A stretch of 64,000 nucleotides of DNA from the NCBI GenBank assembly GCA_020912385.1, contig CP087206.1, positions 620,001 to 684,000 of the forward strand, given 5' to 3'. Positions 34,601 through 45,583 of the stretch are shown one piece after another. The notes under the pieces were generated by a model. It saw nothing but the letters and a program-made list of their open reading frames with translations, did no database searches and had not been told where the DNA came from. The DNA comes from Neofusicoccum parvum (taxonomy: Eukaryota; Ascomycota; Dothideomycetes; Botryosphaeriales; Botryosphaeriaceae). The translations under genes and the position numbers were made by a program. How positions within the stretch are numbered: the first letter of the stretch is position 1; every line of letters begins with the position of its first letter.

Positions 34601-35202
34601 CCCAGCCAAAGTGGAATTCTCCTGACGTAGATCGTCAGAAACAACCGACTTAACGCCAATCGCATGCTCCGTGCCCGCAAGATCATGGCGTACATCGCTG
34701 AGCGCATCGAGCCCCAATCAGAGCAGCCAGAGCCCGATGCTCTCCGGCCAGAAGAGTATCTCGAGCTCTACTGCAACAATCAGGTATGTCCAGCCCCTCC
34801 CTGCCCCCTCCCTTCACACCTCTTTCCAAAACACCGTCTATGGCAAGCAACCCCATTAGTAACGCGCTTTTGCACCACCAGCTCATCCCCCCAACCATGA
34901 CCCTCGCCACCATCCGCGCCCACGTCTGGCGCGGCGGCGGCGACGTCATCCTGTACTACAAGGCCAACGGGCGCAAGGAGATCAAGCACGCGCCGCCCAT
35001 CCCGCCCGAGGGCCCGCACCCGCCCTACGTGCCGCCCGGCTCGCAGAGCATCCCCATGTCCCCGGGCTCGCCGCCCGCCGGGAGCATGTCGCCGCCCAGC
35101 CAGGGGCTGTCGCCGGGCAGCCCGGCGAGGAGCCCGAGGACGTCGGGGGAGGGCAGGGGCGCGCCGGGGTTCGTGGATACGGGGAAGGCCATGCCGCCTT
35201 GA
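31642..35202 (+). CDS. bun107: WD40 deubiquitinase cofactor, Bun107/WDR48 (UAF1) family, 1053 aa
   Basis: Seven exons were placed by splice consensus and frame: 31642..31675, 31729..31807, 31866..33409, 33465..34417, 34484..34569, 34639..34783, 34882..35202. The start reads [20 protein letters not shown], typical of the family, with the first intron inside Tyr-Val. WD40 repeats occupy about residues 20-330 ([58 protein letters not shown]). A Ser/Pro-rich middle region follows, then the C-terminal DUF3337 ubiquitin-like part with [42 protein letters not shown] and [20 protein letters not shown], and a Pro/Gly-rich tail. In fission yeast Bun107 binds and activates Ubp9; human WDR48 activates USP1/12/46. 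All seven exons together form a continuous frame of 1054 codons. Confidence 0.93.
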
Positions 35203-38196
35203 GGGGGGAAGCCGTCTGGGAGGGGGGAAACTGCATTTTGCGTGTTGTTGGGTAGCATGGTCGGTTGGTTCGTTGGCTGGCTGGCTGACTGGTTGGTTCG
35301 TTTGGCGGAGATACCATTGCTGCTTTGCTTCTTCGTCGTGGGAGGCGGGTGTTGAGGGGAGGTTATGTGGGGTGGGATGTGAGGGGGTTGTTTGGAGGGA
35401 GGGTCGATCTGCTGCGTTTCTCTTCCCGTAGGCTCGAAGATGATGGATTTGGTGTGATTTATTTTTTTTGATTCTGGTTCTTTGTATGATATTAAGGAAT
35501 GAGATTCTTTTCTTGGTGTGTATTGTTCGTGGATGGATCGACGTGTGAATGTTGTAGTTGTCTTGCTTGGTTGTGCTGAGCTGTACCTTGATGGCTGCGT
35601 CGCCTTCTTATGCTGCTTTCTGTCAATGTACAGTCCCCGTGCGTGTAGTGGTGGGAGTAGGTAGATGGTCACGCACACCCCTCATGGTCAGATAATGCGG
35701 GCTTTTTAAAAGCGGCCCTTGTCTCCGCCATAGACGTTTTCTTTCCTCGCCACCAACAGACAAGTATTCGGTTCTCGTTTTTGCGACTTTCTCAACTGGG
35801 CATTGCCATTCACTTCGGCTTCGGCCGCTGGCTGGCCCTTCAAGCGGATCATGTCTTCAGAACTCTAGGAAGAGCAAGGAAGGCCGAGGATGAAATGACG
35901 ATGCGCATCACGGTTCGGCAATGCTGGGTTCCAGCGTCGCAGTGTAGCGGTGGGGCGCAGCAACGAGTTGAAATGAGACTGATCGTGTAGATATCCGGTT
36001 CGGTGCCGTAGATCAAAGCCAACGCTTTCCAGATCGACCCCCAGACTGCCGAGCGTGTAGACGACGACCCTATTCGTGGTGATCTATCCTTGGTTTCCTC
36101 GTCTTTAAGCAATCCGAGGCTTTGTTTTCTTATCTACCCCACGATTAGTATGGAGGGATATATGTTGTTCGTGGGCTAAGGCGTTCTTCCACTCCTCACC
36201 TTCCGAAAGCGTCCCTAACTGCTGTAGAACCAGCACCCGGACGGAGTAGAACCACTGCGGATGCTGAAGAGAAAGAGTGGCGTCTGTAGGTGTTCAAGTC
36301 TTCGAAACTCGAACGCGTGTTCACGGTGAAGAAAAGAAGCAGCTACGGTAACGAGGAAAGTTGCTTTCAAGGGGACCTCTAGCGTAGCAATTCCTGACTA
36401 GGGGTTCCCGTGGCAGACTGGAGTTGCGATCGTGTGACCAACGAGCTTGCCGTCTACCGCCGCCATTGAAGAAGGCATGAGTGTGATCCGTTGACTCCGA
36501 AGCACAATGCTGTGATGTCTTGCTGTCTCTCAGCGTTAAGCAACAACGTTGTTGTTTGTAGAAATAGCTAGTTGTAGTTGGAGATGAGCGTTCTACGGCT
36601 GAAGTAAGGCTATGGGAGAAATACACCAGACAGCCCGTGCAGTGTGATATTCAGCAGTATGTATCAATGATGGTAGCCCTGATAATCTCTGGTTGTGGGG
36701 CACAGGCTTAATTTCAGTAATATGAGAGTAACGTTAGTATAAGGATGGTGAAGGCCCGGAGGACAAAGCCAGTTTATCGTAGAACAGACCAGGACAGTAC
36801 AACAGTGAGTCGGCATCATCTACTATATCCGAGCCCTAAGGACTCTCTAGACCGAGGGGTAAGAGAGGGGGTAGCAGAAGCCTTTTTCAGTCTCGAGGTT
36901 CGGCGACGAAGCAGGCGTGATTTTAGCTATCAGGCGATCAAAGAACAACTGGTTTTTAAAGTACCATCGCCTGGTATCTCAACTGCTATCGTAGCCCACC
37001 TATGCGTGAAACGATTATTGACCTGGGTAATGGATTACGGGATCCCGTATTGCCAAGGTCTTTGTAGTAATGCGTTGAGAAGATCAAGCTCGCTGTTTCG
37101 AAAACGTCTCAAATGGCGAACAACATTCTTACCATGATCGAGAAAGTGCTAAGTGTTCACCAGCATTTCCTGGCCATGGTGAGGGCCATCAGTGAGCGCG
37201 GCTCGGCTCTCGGGATCTCAAACCTTATTCCTCAATGACAATCAAACCTGCCTCAGGGCAAAGATGCCTTGCGATCGCCGAGTATTTTTGACGAGGCCAC
37301 AGAGTAGGCAAAACATCTGCCAATTCCCCAAAGGTGAGTCTGCTCGTGGCGCTCAACTTTTCACTGTGCTCATGGAGCAAGCGAGGTTGGACATTGATCC
37401 ATCCAGGGCGGTGGAAAGCCGGAGGCCGAACCGGTGATCTGGACCAGGCGAGCTGCACAATCAAACAAGGCTGAAGAAGCTTGCTCAGCTGAAGTGCACA
37501 TGGATTAGCTGCGGATACTTCCCGCGAACCATATTATTAGCGACGCAAACCTTATTATAAAAACTTCCGCATCAGGCAAAAATGACTCCTGTCTCGCCTG
37601 TGTGTTTCGGCAGCTCGTCGGTTATTACATTCAGCCAGCCCTGAGATTGGGGAAGGTACTGTGCGGCTTCGATCGCGGGGCAAAGTGTGAGCGGGAGGGA
37701 TCGGGGTTGGCTGTACGGATATAAGTGTAAAATCCACTTCAATCAAGCATTCCCTCGCCTGACCATACGGAGCCGGGTGTTTGGTACGGGTGCCTGTGCC
37801 GTGCCGAGGCATGATGAAGGTTGATGGAGCCGCGATGCCGGAACGAGGCATTTGATGCAGCCCCTCACTGTTGTTTATTAGACTGCGAGCATACTATTGA
37901 GATAGGAAGACCCGCCAAAACTTTCAAGTCGTGGTAGGTTGAATCATGCGCATGGTGTTGAGTTCAAGCCACCAACGCAGAAACAGATGTAGTGATTTCC
38001 AATGATGATTGCGACCGCTGAGATTGAAAACTGGCATTTTTGGAGCACCGGTGCATCCATTCGCAAGGGAGAGTCTCTGTGTTGACTGGCTTTTATCCGA
38101 TCCATAGCGCTACTTCTTCCGGTCGTGTAGTGAGTTGTAGACGTCCTACTCCAACGTTATCGTAATGTAGAAAATCTAGACAAATGCGTAAAACGA
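35203..38196. other. gene-poor stretch, possible relics
   Basis: Three kilobases without a supported gene. Composition shifts from T-rich 3' flank (35.2-35.7 kb) to mixed, lower-GC DNA with frequent stops. A 130-codon frame at 36745..37137 has no recognised domain. The stretch leads into a GH43 pseudogene, so it may be the decayed remainder of a lost gene or element, but I cannot identify one. Confidence 0.5.
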
Positions 38197-38691
38197 GACA
38201 TCATACGTCAAGAGAGAAAATTTGACGGCGGAATAACGTTTATGGGGAGGTAGGAGCATACACTGTTCACGTACGGTGTTGGTGTGGAGTTTCAACCTAG
38301 GGTGGTGAGGGAAAAGGTGGATGTGATGGCGTACTTGAGTGAGAAGAGGCATGTTGACCTTGGGATCATGTTGAAAGAGGGCGGTGCTGCGCCACAGCTA
38401 AGACTGAGATCTTTCAGTTTGCACGAGAACGTGGCGGTGCCGGAGGACGTTGTAGTGCCGTTGACTGAGGGTGGAGAGCCGGTGCGCTTGGAGATTCGGG
38501 CGGAGAATGTGGCCTAATTCAAATTCTTAGCTAGAGTAGTGTCAGACGCGGAGATGACGATCGTGGGAGACGCGAATGGAAGTCTGGTCAGTGGTGAGTA
38601 TATAGGAACACTACTTGGAACCTACGCAACGACTAATAGCGTTGTCGAAAACCAAACTGCGAAGGCTGCTATCAGCAGGTGGAGGTATTAG
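38197..38691 (+). pseudogene. GH43-type glycosidase pseudogene, C-terminal fragment
   Basis: One reading frame shows a recognisable C-terminal beta-sandwich region of GH43 beta-xylosidase/arabinofuranosidase-like proteins: FDGGITFMGR, EHTLFTYGVGVEFQPRVV, EKRHVDLGIML, PVRLEIRAENVA, then DAEMTIVGDANGSLVSG, YIGTLLGTYATTN and ISRWRY. Two in-frame stops interrupt it, TAG at 38251 and TAA at 38515; the TAG sits where a Gln is expected, consistent with a C-to-T change. There is no catalytic domain or start upstream, so it is a 5'-truncated, inactivated copy. The fold assignment is from motif memory. It is not obviously a copy of the intact GH43 gene at 57470, which lacks this C-terminal domain. Confidence 0.7.
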
Positions 38692-38849
38692 GGCAGGGTT
38701 AGCAGGTTTCGGATGGGGTGTCTGTTTGACTGAACGGGATGAATGAAGGTGGGACGAGTGGAGAGCAATAACGAAGAATCTATACTCCATCTAACTCGAC
38801 GCGGGTATCAGTGCTCTAAAGTCGAATCAAAACTCCACCTCCCTCCTCT

Positions 38850-40551
38850 TCAAGCTTTGGTTACCTCTCCAAGTGTACGCTCAACAGGGAATCTGACCCT
38901 GATCCAATCACCTCTACTGTAGAACCCGTAGATAACAGGGAAAGTTGCCAACGTGACGACACCCAAAACAGCGATACCACGCCCAGTGCCAAGATCGACG
39001 ATCAGTTGATCGCCGATGAGTGGGAGCAGAGAACCTGTCCAGGACCTCACAATCTGGAGTGTTGCGGACGATGCAACGGCATGCTGTGGGGACACGCCGA
39101 TGAAGTATGCGCTCAGCGGCATCTATTTGACTGTCAGCCAGACAGCTCCCGTTTCGGGCGGTCCCGGTAATTAAGAGTAGCATTTAAACTCACCGATATT
39201 GAATACAGACCTGCTCCCGTGGCAACATTCGATAGGAGAGGGATCACCCAGGGCGCCTGGACCTCTGCCGCCCAGCCGTACACGAATAGGCTCGTACCGA
39301 CGAGGAAGCACCCGCCCAGCATGATGACCAAGCCATACTCGGGCTTCCTCTCCCCATCACCGGCGAGGTAGGCCTTCAACCGGTCACTGAGAATACCGAA
39401 GGCGAAAAGGCCAATGACCATGCCGACGCCAATGCCAATGAATCCGGACCCAGACTGCTTGATCGAAAAGTCGTAGCGCTCTTTGTAGACGCGGGGGATG
39501 GTCATGTAGAGCAAGACCTGCACTGAGTAGAACACAGCGGAGACCAAAGAGAGCGGCAGGATGCAGGGGCTCATTAAAAGTCGGAACGGACGCGAAGCTG
39601 CCGTCATAAGCTTCCTAGTGACCGAGACTTCGGCCTTGGGCTTCAGTGGAAAGCTGTACTCGCCGATCTGCTGCATCTGTGCTCGAGAGCGGAGTGACAG
39701 GATTCTCGAGTGCGAGGTTTCGCACATGAGGAAGAACATGAGGATCGCGTTGATGAGCGCCTGGTTGGATGAAAGGTCAGCAGCGATTCTGCTGCGAAAA
39801 CGTCAGTGTGCAGCTCACAATCGTCGCCATCAATCCGAAGCATGCCCTCCACGAGATCTTCTCTGCAATGAATCCGCCCAGCATCGGCCCCATTATGGGC
39901 CCGCACACAGCACCGAAGGCCATGATGGACATGGCTCTGCCGTGCTTGCCCTTTTCGATGATGTCAGAGATGGTGCCGCTGCCCTGAGTTAAAGGGTTGG
40001 CTCCAGCGCAGCCAGTCAGAAAGCGAAAGACGATGAGCATCTCGACGGACCATGCTGTCGAGCAGGCGAGGTTGCCCACGAGGAAGATAAGGTTGAAGAT
40101 TTGGTAAATGTACAAGCGGCCGAAGACCTCCGAGAGAGGAGCCACTACTAAAGGCCCGACGGCGAAACCGAGGACGTAAGCTGAGACAGAGAGGTCGGCG
40201 AGACTGCGGTTGTTTGAGGCGAGGGCCTGCGCGATATTGTCGAGAGCGGGTGTGAAGATGGCGGATCCGAAGGGACTGCGAAGAATGAGTACGCACTGAC
40301 GAGGTCGGGCAAGTGGCGAACACTTACACAGAGAAGACCACGGAGGCGACCATGAGAATGTGCATCCACTTCTTCTTCTCGGACCAGTTCAATGGATTGT
40401 CGGGATCATCCGGTGACCGCCAGGTGGGCTCCTCAAAATCATCGAGGCAAGTGAGGGTGTCGAGAGAAGTGCGCGCCGAGGAAGCCTGACTTTCCAGGTC
40501 AGACTGGGCGGCGCTTTCTTCTCGCATCAAAGAGACATGTTCAGAAGCCAT
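38850..40551 (-). CDS. MFS drug:H+ antiporter (DHA1 type), 506 aa, four exons
   Basis: Exons are 40551..40328, 40275..39819, 39760..39194 and 39122..38850; introns are 52, 58 and 71 bp with GTAAGT, GTGAGC and GTGAGT donors. The cytosolic N-terminus carries the family motif DDPDNPLNWSEKKKW just before TM1. PFGSAIFTPALDNIA, SAYVLGFAVGPLVVAPLSEV and the loop FGRLYIYQ (DHA1 motif A region) follow, then FRFLTGCAGANPLTQG (the motif with the conserved Arg in TM4) and AFGAVCGPIMGPMLGGFI (motif C of antiporters). The central loop is basic and twelve helices are expected. Such proteins export toxic compounds or secondary metabolites, or move polyamines; the substrate is not readable. A TATA-like box lies 75 bp upstream on the same strand. 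The ATG at 40551 (MASEHVSLMREE) is preferred to an upstream in-frame codon. Confidence 0.88.
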
Positions 40552-41887
40552 CAGACGAGCTTGAAGCAGGAAACAAGACGTCCGGCCAGCGAAATTGGCG
40601 TGCACAAGGGAAGTACTTCCGCCATTTTATAACAGAACGCGGGCTCCGTGCTCTCAGCTGGGGTTCCCGCGAGGAGCCGCGAGCGTTACGCAGCCGCCTA
40701 TACGGAGTGGCATCCTACTGTGTATCATGTCTGGTTCGCATTGAAAAGCTTCCGCACTTCAGCAAACAGCGTCTGGCAGGGAGACCCTCTTCGCCAAAAC
40801 CTGGGACGGGGGGAACAGAACACTTTGTAGGCTGTGCTTTTTCGGGAAGCAAAGTCAAATTTCTTGGATACGACGTTCTGGAAGGGCAGGGTGTCGATGA
40901 CACAGCCTCGCCAGAATCCAAGATTAGGAGGCTCGTCTGATCTCGTATCACCGGTGTTGCCCAGGCGGTGGCTTGCGTCGGACGGACAGATTCGGCGGTG
41001 TTGGAGGCCCGACTGCTGTATATCCGGCCTGACACTTCACCGCAAGTCGTGCCACGCATGGTGGGCTGCCGCCGCATGAGCACCGCTAGCGCCCTCTTTC
41101 TATGATCTCGACAGCCGCAATCTTTGCTTCTGGACAGCCCTGCGCTGTCAAAGTTCACGCGGAACCACAGCTGAGCCATAGCGCGAACTCTAATTGCATC
41201 CGACCAACCACAGCGCAGGGAAGTAGGTGCGGATAGCAACGGCCCCTGCCGTCAAGCAGTTGAGGCCCAGCGCTAGGCCCGTTCGCTCTCGGCGTGACTA
41301 CATGTGATTAGGACCGGCCGCGCACTGCTGCATGCGGCTAGTCCCAAGGGTTCAGTCTGGACGGCGACAAGGCTGCCCCTTTGGGCTAGCACGCGGGATG
41401 GATTAACACCCTCCTCAGACGATCCCCCGCTCACCAGACTAGTGCTGACCATGGGTCACCCTGCCTGGCGCCCGCCCGCGATACGTGTTGTTGCCGCCCG
41501 CCAATAAGCCGGGCGGGACTGCCCGCTGCTTGACGTCGCAAGCCCGGCGGGCAACCACAGCAAAAGAAAATATGGCTTCCAGGCCAGCGGTGAGCTGGGA
41601 GCCGTCTGCAGAAGGCTTGATTCGCCTCCCGCCTGACTGTTCCCTGGGTCAGATCTGGACGAGATCAGATAAAAGGCAGGGCTGCCCCCATGAACGCCCT
41701 TGCCTGATCTCCATCCTATTCCCCATAGACTTTCGCCTACCCGCACCTTCCTCCCGCCCCGGGTCCTCGCGCAGCCCGACCCTCTCGCCCGATTAAAGTT
41801 CAGGCCTCAAGAAGGCAAACGCCACCTATCCCGTGTGCCAGACCAGCGAAGCGGCTGCTGCTCATAAACCCCATCGCCAGCGAAACC
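40552..41887. promoter_or_regulatory. divergent promoter region between two MFS genes
   Basis: This 1336-bp spacer separates two outward-facing MFS genes. TATAAAA on the minus strand at 40625..40631 is 75 bp from the first ATG. The side facing the second gene has no canonical TATA box. A shared regulatory region is plausible but unproven. Confidence 0.55.
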
Positions 41888-43726
41888 ATGGACGCCCCAA
41901 GGGGTTCCGATGCCGCGGGCAGAGCGCATCTAGGCGAAATCAGCGTGGCACCCCATGTGGGCAAGATGCCTGACCTGAACGTCGACGCGCTGGAGCGGCA
42001 GTCGCCCGACGGGTCCATCTTCGACGGCACGGCGCGGCTGACCACTGATGACGCCACGGTCCTGATTCCGTCTCCCAGCGCCGACCCGCAGGGTGAGTCC
42101 AAGCCGCATGTCGTCTTCTGGGGCTGCGCTGACCACATCTGGCCCCCAAACAGACCCGCTGAACCTTCCGTCGTGGCGCAAGATCCTTATCGTGGCCATC
42201 CTGACGCTTTGTATGTAGACTCTGGCTGTCCGGGTGAAGGTGCTGTTGCTAAACCTCTGTTTTCCGGCAGATGCTGTCAGCGGTCTTTGTACCATCTCTG
42301 CCCTCGGTGCGCTCATCGTTTTCATCGCGCCCGACTATGCCAAGGCCGGCATCAGTGAGGAAGCCATCAGTGGTCTTCAGACCTATCCGTCGCTCTTCCT
42401 CGGCGTTGGCAACATCATCTCCATGCCCTTGGCTGTTGCGGTGGGCCGGCGTCCTATTCTGCTGCTCTCGACATCGCTCCTTTTCGTTGGCACGGTGCTT
42501 TGTGCAACCAATCAGAGCTTTGCGTGGCATCTAGGGGCCAGATGCCTCGTGGCATTCGCCGGCGCGCAGTGCCAGGCGCTCGTGCTCTTGATCATCTACG
42601 TAAGCTTGCCGCCATCTTCCAATCCTGATCAAGCAACTCACGGCAGCAGGACATCTACTTCCTGCACCAGCGCGCCAGCACTTTCCAATGGTTCTCGTCG
42701 GCAGAGGTCCTCTTCAACTCCAGTCTCGTGATTGCCTCTTCGTACATGGCCGAGGCGCTGGGCTGGCGCTCCTGGTACTGGATGTTCTCGATCCTTGCCG
42801 GCATCTCGTTCATCCTCAGCTGCATCTTCGTGCCGGAAACCTACTACGAGCGGCCGCTCGCGGCCTACAAGGGCGACCCCAGCGACCTCAACACCGTCAC
42901 CGAAGAGCCGTCGGGAGAGATGCCGCACCCCAACTACGGCACCACCGACCACGACAAGCGTGTCGTCGACTCGCAGCACTACACGCCGCGCACGTGGAAG
43001 TCGGACATGCGCGTGTTCGCGGTCGACGTCAAGTGGGCCAAGATGCTGACGACGCTCAAGCAGATCGTGCAGGTGTTCTGGTTCCCGCACGTGCTGTGGG
43101 TGGCGCTGCTCAACGGCTTCTTCCAGGGCGCCGACGTCAGCATCCAGATCACGTACGGCAAGCTGCTGGTGTCGCCGCCGTACTCGTGGGCCAACACGTC
43201 GGTGTCCCTGATCCAGCTCGGCCAGATCTTCATCGCCGCCCTCTGCCTGCCGCTGCTCGGCTGGGCCACCGACAAGACGGCCACCTGGATGGCCCGCCGC
43301 CGCAACGGCATCCACGAGCCCGAGAACCGCCTGGTCAACCTGGTGTTCCCGCTGCTGTTCAACCTGATGCTGACCGCCCTGTACGGCGACTGCGTGCAGA
43401 ACCCCGGCAAGTACCACTGGATGCTGGTCGTCGTGACCGTCAACGCCTACCTCCTGATCCTGCTGGCCGGCAGCACCGTCGGCACCACCTACCTGGTCGA
43501 CGCCCATCCGAAGCGCGCCGGCGCCATCCTGGTCGTCATTCCCGTGACGCGCGGCCTGGTGAGCTTCGGCATCAGCAAGCGGACCGTGGATTACATTAGC
43601 GCCATTGGGGCCTTGAACACCTTCGGCGTGTACACGGGCGTCGGCGGCATTTTCTTCTTCATGGGCATCGGCGTGTTCTTTTACGGCAAGAGGATGCGCA
43701 AGTTCTGTGCGCCGTATGCTGTTTGA
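41888..43726 (+). CDS. MFS transporter, 555 aa (556 with alternative splice), four exons
   Basis: Exons are 41888..42092, 42154..42210, 42271..42599 and 42650..43726. The last intron ends in GGCAGCAGG, a tandem acceptor, so the protein may or may not contain one extra Gln before DIYFLHQRAS. The cytosolic N-terminus (about 75 residues) leads into DPLNLPSWRKILIVAILTLYAVSGL, the usual MFS junction. Motifs include VAVGRRPILLLSTS in loop 2-3 and GARCLVAFAGAQCQALVLLI in TM4; PETYYERPLAAYKG opens a long central loop; the second half has LPLLGWATDKTATWMARRR and HPKRAGAILVVIPVTRGLVSFGI. The substrate is unknown; the layout resembles fungal DHA1-like carriers. It is divergent from the other MFS gene, but the two are not close copies. 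Confidence 0.87.
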
Positions 43727-44089
43727 AGAGATGCTGCTGCGCCGACACTTCTTCGCACAACGTCTTCACGAACCGCTACGAAACTCAGTAGGGACAGGAC
43801 ACACCCGTCACCACGCATGTTTGCATTTTGTTACAGGCCGGAGGTACAAATACATAGAGAGAAGCATTTATCAATCACCCAGTCAATACACACACATTTA
43901 AACCACCCTTGCTCAAGCGATATATACAAAAGTAAAACCCATCCGCTCAATCCACCGAAGCCACAAAGAACCCCGCAAGGAGTTAAATCACCCACCCACA
44001 CAGCCTCACCACCAGCGCCACCGGCCCTCCCTGCCCAGACAAACGCCTCCACCCCCTCTCCACCCAACCGACGAACGCCAAGCCCCCCC
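43727..44089. other. convergent intergenic region
   Basis: This 363-bp stretch lies between the convergent MFS and small secreted protein genes. It is A/C-rich, probably 3' UTR, with no gene. Confidence 0.5.
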
Positions 44090-44407
44090 TCAGTCCTTCA
44101 GCCTGCAGCTCGAGTCACTACCCGTAGCCCCGGCCTCCTGGCAGCGCACGCGCCACTCGCAGTTGTTCCAGTACCCGACGTCGTCCTCGACGTCGACCTC
44201 GCCGATGTACGCGCACTCGCGCGCGTTGTCCGACGCCGCGCTCGCGTCCACCATCGCGCCCTGGTCCTGGTAGCCGGCGCACACCTTGGCCGTGACCGCG
44301 TCGTTGGGCGCGCCAGAGCTGTCGTAGCAGTGGCAGCGGCGGTAGGCGGCGCAGGCGTGGGCGGCGGCTGGGAGGAGGAGCGCGAGGAGGAGGGACGGGG
44401 GCCGCAT
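44090..44407 (-). CDS. small secreted cysteine-rich protein A, 105 aa
   Basis: A single exon starts at the ATG at 44407. Residues 1-18 (MRPPSLLLALLLPAAAHA) form a signal peptide; the mature chain starts with Cys19 and has eight cysteines in the order CX5CXC...C...C...C...C...C. Key blocks are RCHCYDSSGAPNDAVT, VDASAASDNARECAYIGE, NNCEWRVRCQ and GATGSDSSCR. It is a clear paralogue of the gene at 45584, sharing every cysteine and the blocks CHCYDS, PND-VTA, DASAASD and GATGSDSSCR, with an acidic insertion VDVEDDVGYW before the sixth cysteine. TATAAA on the minus strand (44646..44651) is 239 bp upstream. I know no function; the profile fits a candidate effector or surface-active protein, which is inference. 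Confidence 0.88.
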   Translation of the reverse strand: MRPPSLLLALLLPAAAHACAAYRRCHCYDSSGAPNDAVTAKVCAGYQDQGAMVDASAASDNARECAYIGEVDVEDDVGYWNNCEWRVRCQEAGATGSDSSCRLKD

Positions 44408-45583
44408 GGTTGGTTGCTGGGGAGGTTAGCGGGGGTTGGGGGGGGTGGGTTGCGGGGAAGGGTACTTGGGCGTGTGGTTTGAGGGGTGGTCGAGTGGGTG
44501 GTCGAGTGGGCGGTCGAGTGGGTGGTCGAGTGGGCGGTCGAGTGGGTGGTCGAGTGGGTGGTCGAGTGGGTGGTCGAGTGATGTTGGTTGTGAGGACGGC
44601 GAGTGTCGCTTGCTGGGGAGCTTCCTGGGGTGCTTTCTGGGATTCTTTATATCTGCGTACTCTCTGCGCCTTCTGGAATACTGAGGTGCATGCTGAGTGG
44701 CGGCGCGGTCCGTCGCGGCAGCCGCCCACGTCATGCGCCATGCGAGTAATGCGGAGGGTGGGTGTTTGTCTGTGCATACGAAGCCCGCTCCACTTCTTAA
44801 CCCCTGGAGCGCAGTGCTTGTATTCCAAGCCAAGCGGTTCTAAGCTCATTTTATCGGAGCTTATCTCGTGTTCCCTGCGGGTCAATTGAGTGTTTTGCAG
44901 ATCTTCCGGGACGAGCCTTCGTGTTCGCTTTCTTATTCACACGAACTTCCTCTTACTCACTTCACAACCAGACCTTTTCATCCTTGTTACCGTCCTTGTG
45001 CTGATATGTTAAAGGTTACTGTCGAGAATGCTTCCAACCTCCCGCCTTTTTCATGGCGAAAGGGGTACACGAAATTCCAATGAGCAAGTCACCTGTTCGC
45101 AACACCACACTATACGGGCACAGTTCTCGCCGCGCAGAAAACCCTGTGCTCCCATCCCCACCGCTCATATTAATGTGGGCCTAGATCGGCAAGAATGGAT
45201 ACCTCGAGTTCTCTCAAATTGGGCGCGTTGTCCGGAGTTCTGGAGTTGCGTACACCGCCCGCACAAAAACGGAAAAGGTGGGCGGTCAAAGCTGCCGGAC
45301 CATCCGCGGTTTACGAACGCGAGCGTTCATGACCAACGTGCTGTGGTGTCGTATTTCGATATATCGCCGAGTCATATGGAACGCCTGAAAGAGCCGGCTT
45401 ATCCATCTTGACCGAGCATTTAAACAGCGTCGTCTTTGGAGAGAGAAGTGCTTGGTAGGAAGCATTACATACAGTCAATCCGCTCAGAGTCAACATAAAG
45501 TCAGTACATGTACACTTCCCAGCCCTCTGTATGATCTTAGAAGTGGTGGAATTCACGTTAACCCGCTCTCAGCTTCCTCTACC
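44408..45583. promoter_or_regulatory. divergent promoter between secreted paralogues
   Basis: This 1176-bp spacer lies between two head-to-head paralogues. It contains a perfect-period 12-bp minisatellite (44485..44580) and TATAAA on the minus strand at 44646..44651. No canonical TATA box was seen on the + side. Confidence 0.65.
44485..44580. repeat. 12-bp minisatellite, 8 units
   Basis: Eight consecutive 12-bp units of GGTGGTCGAGTG fill 96 bp. The only variation is T or C at the third base, in the order T T C T C T T T. It lies 78-173 bp upstream of the ATG of the reverse-strand secreted-protein gene, between that ATG and the TATA box, so it would fall in the 5' UTR or core promoter. Confidence 0.97.

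Noticed and set aside
36745..37137. 130-codon forward frame
   Set aside because: No conserved motif, start context or splice partner; kept only as part of a gene-poor stretch.
42638..43507. 289-codon reverse frame rich in His, Val and Asp
   Set aside because: It is antisense to the MFS transporter and shows the typical shadow composition.
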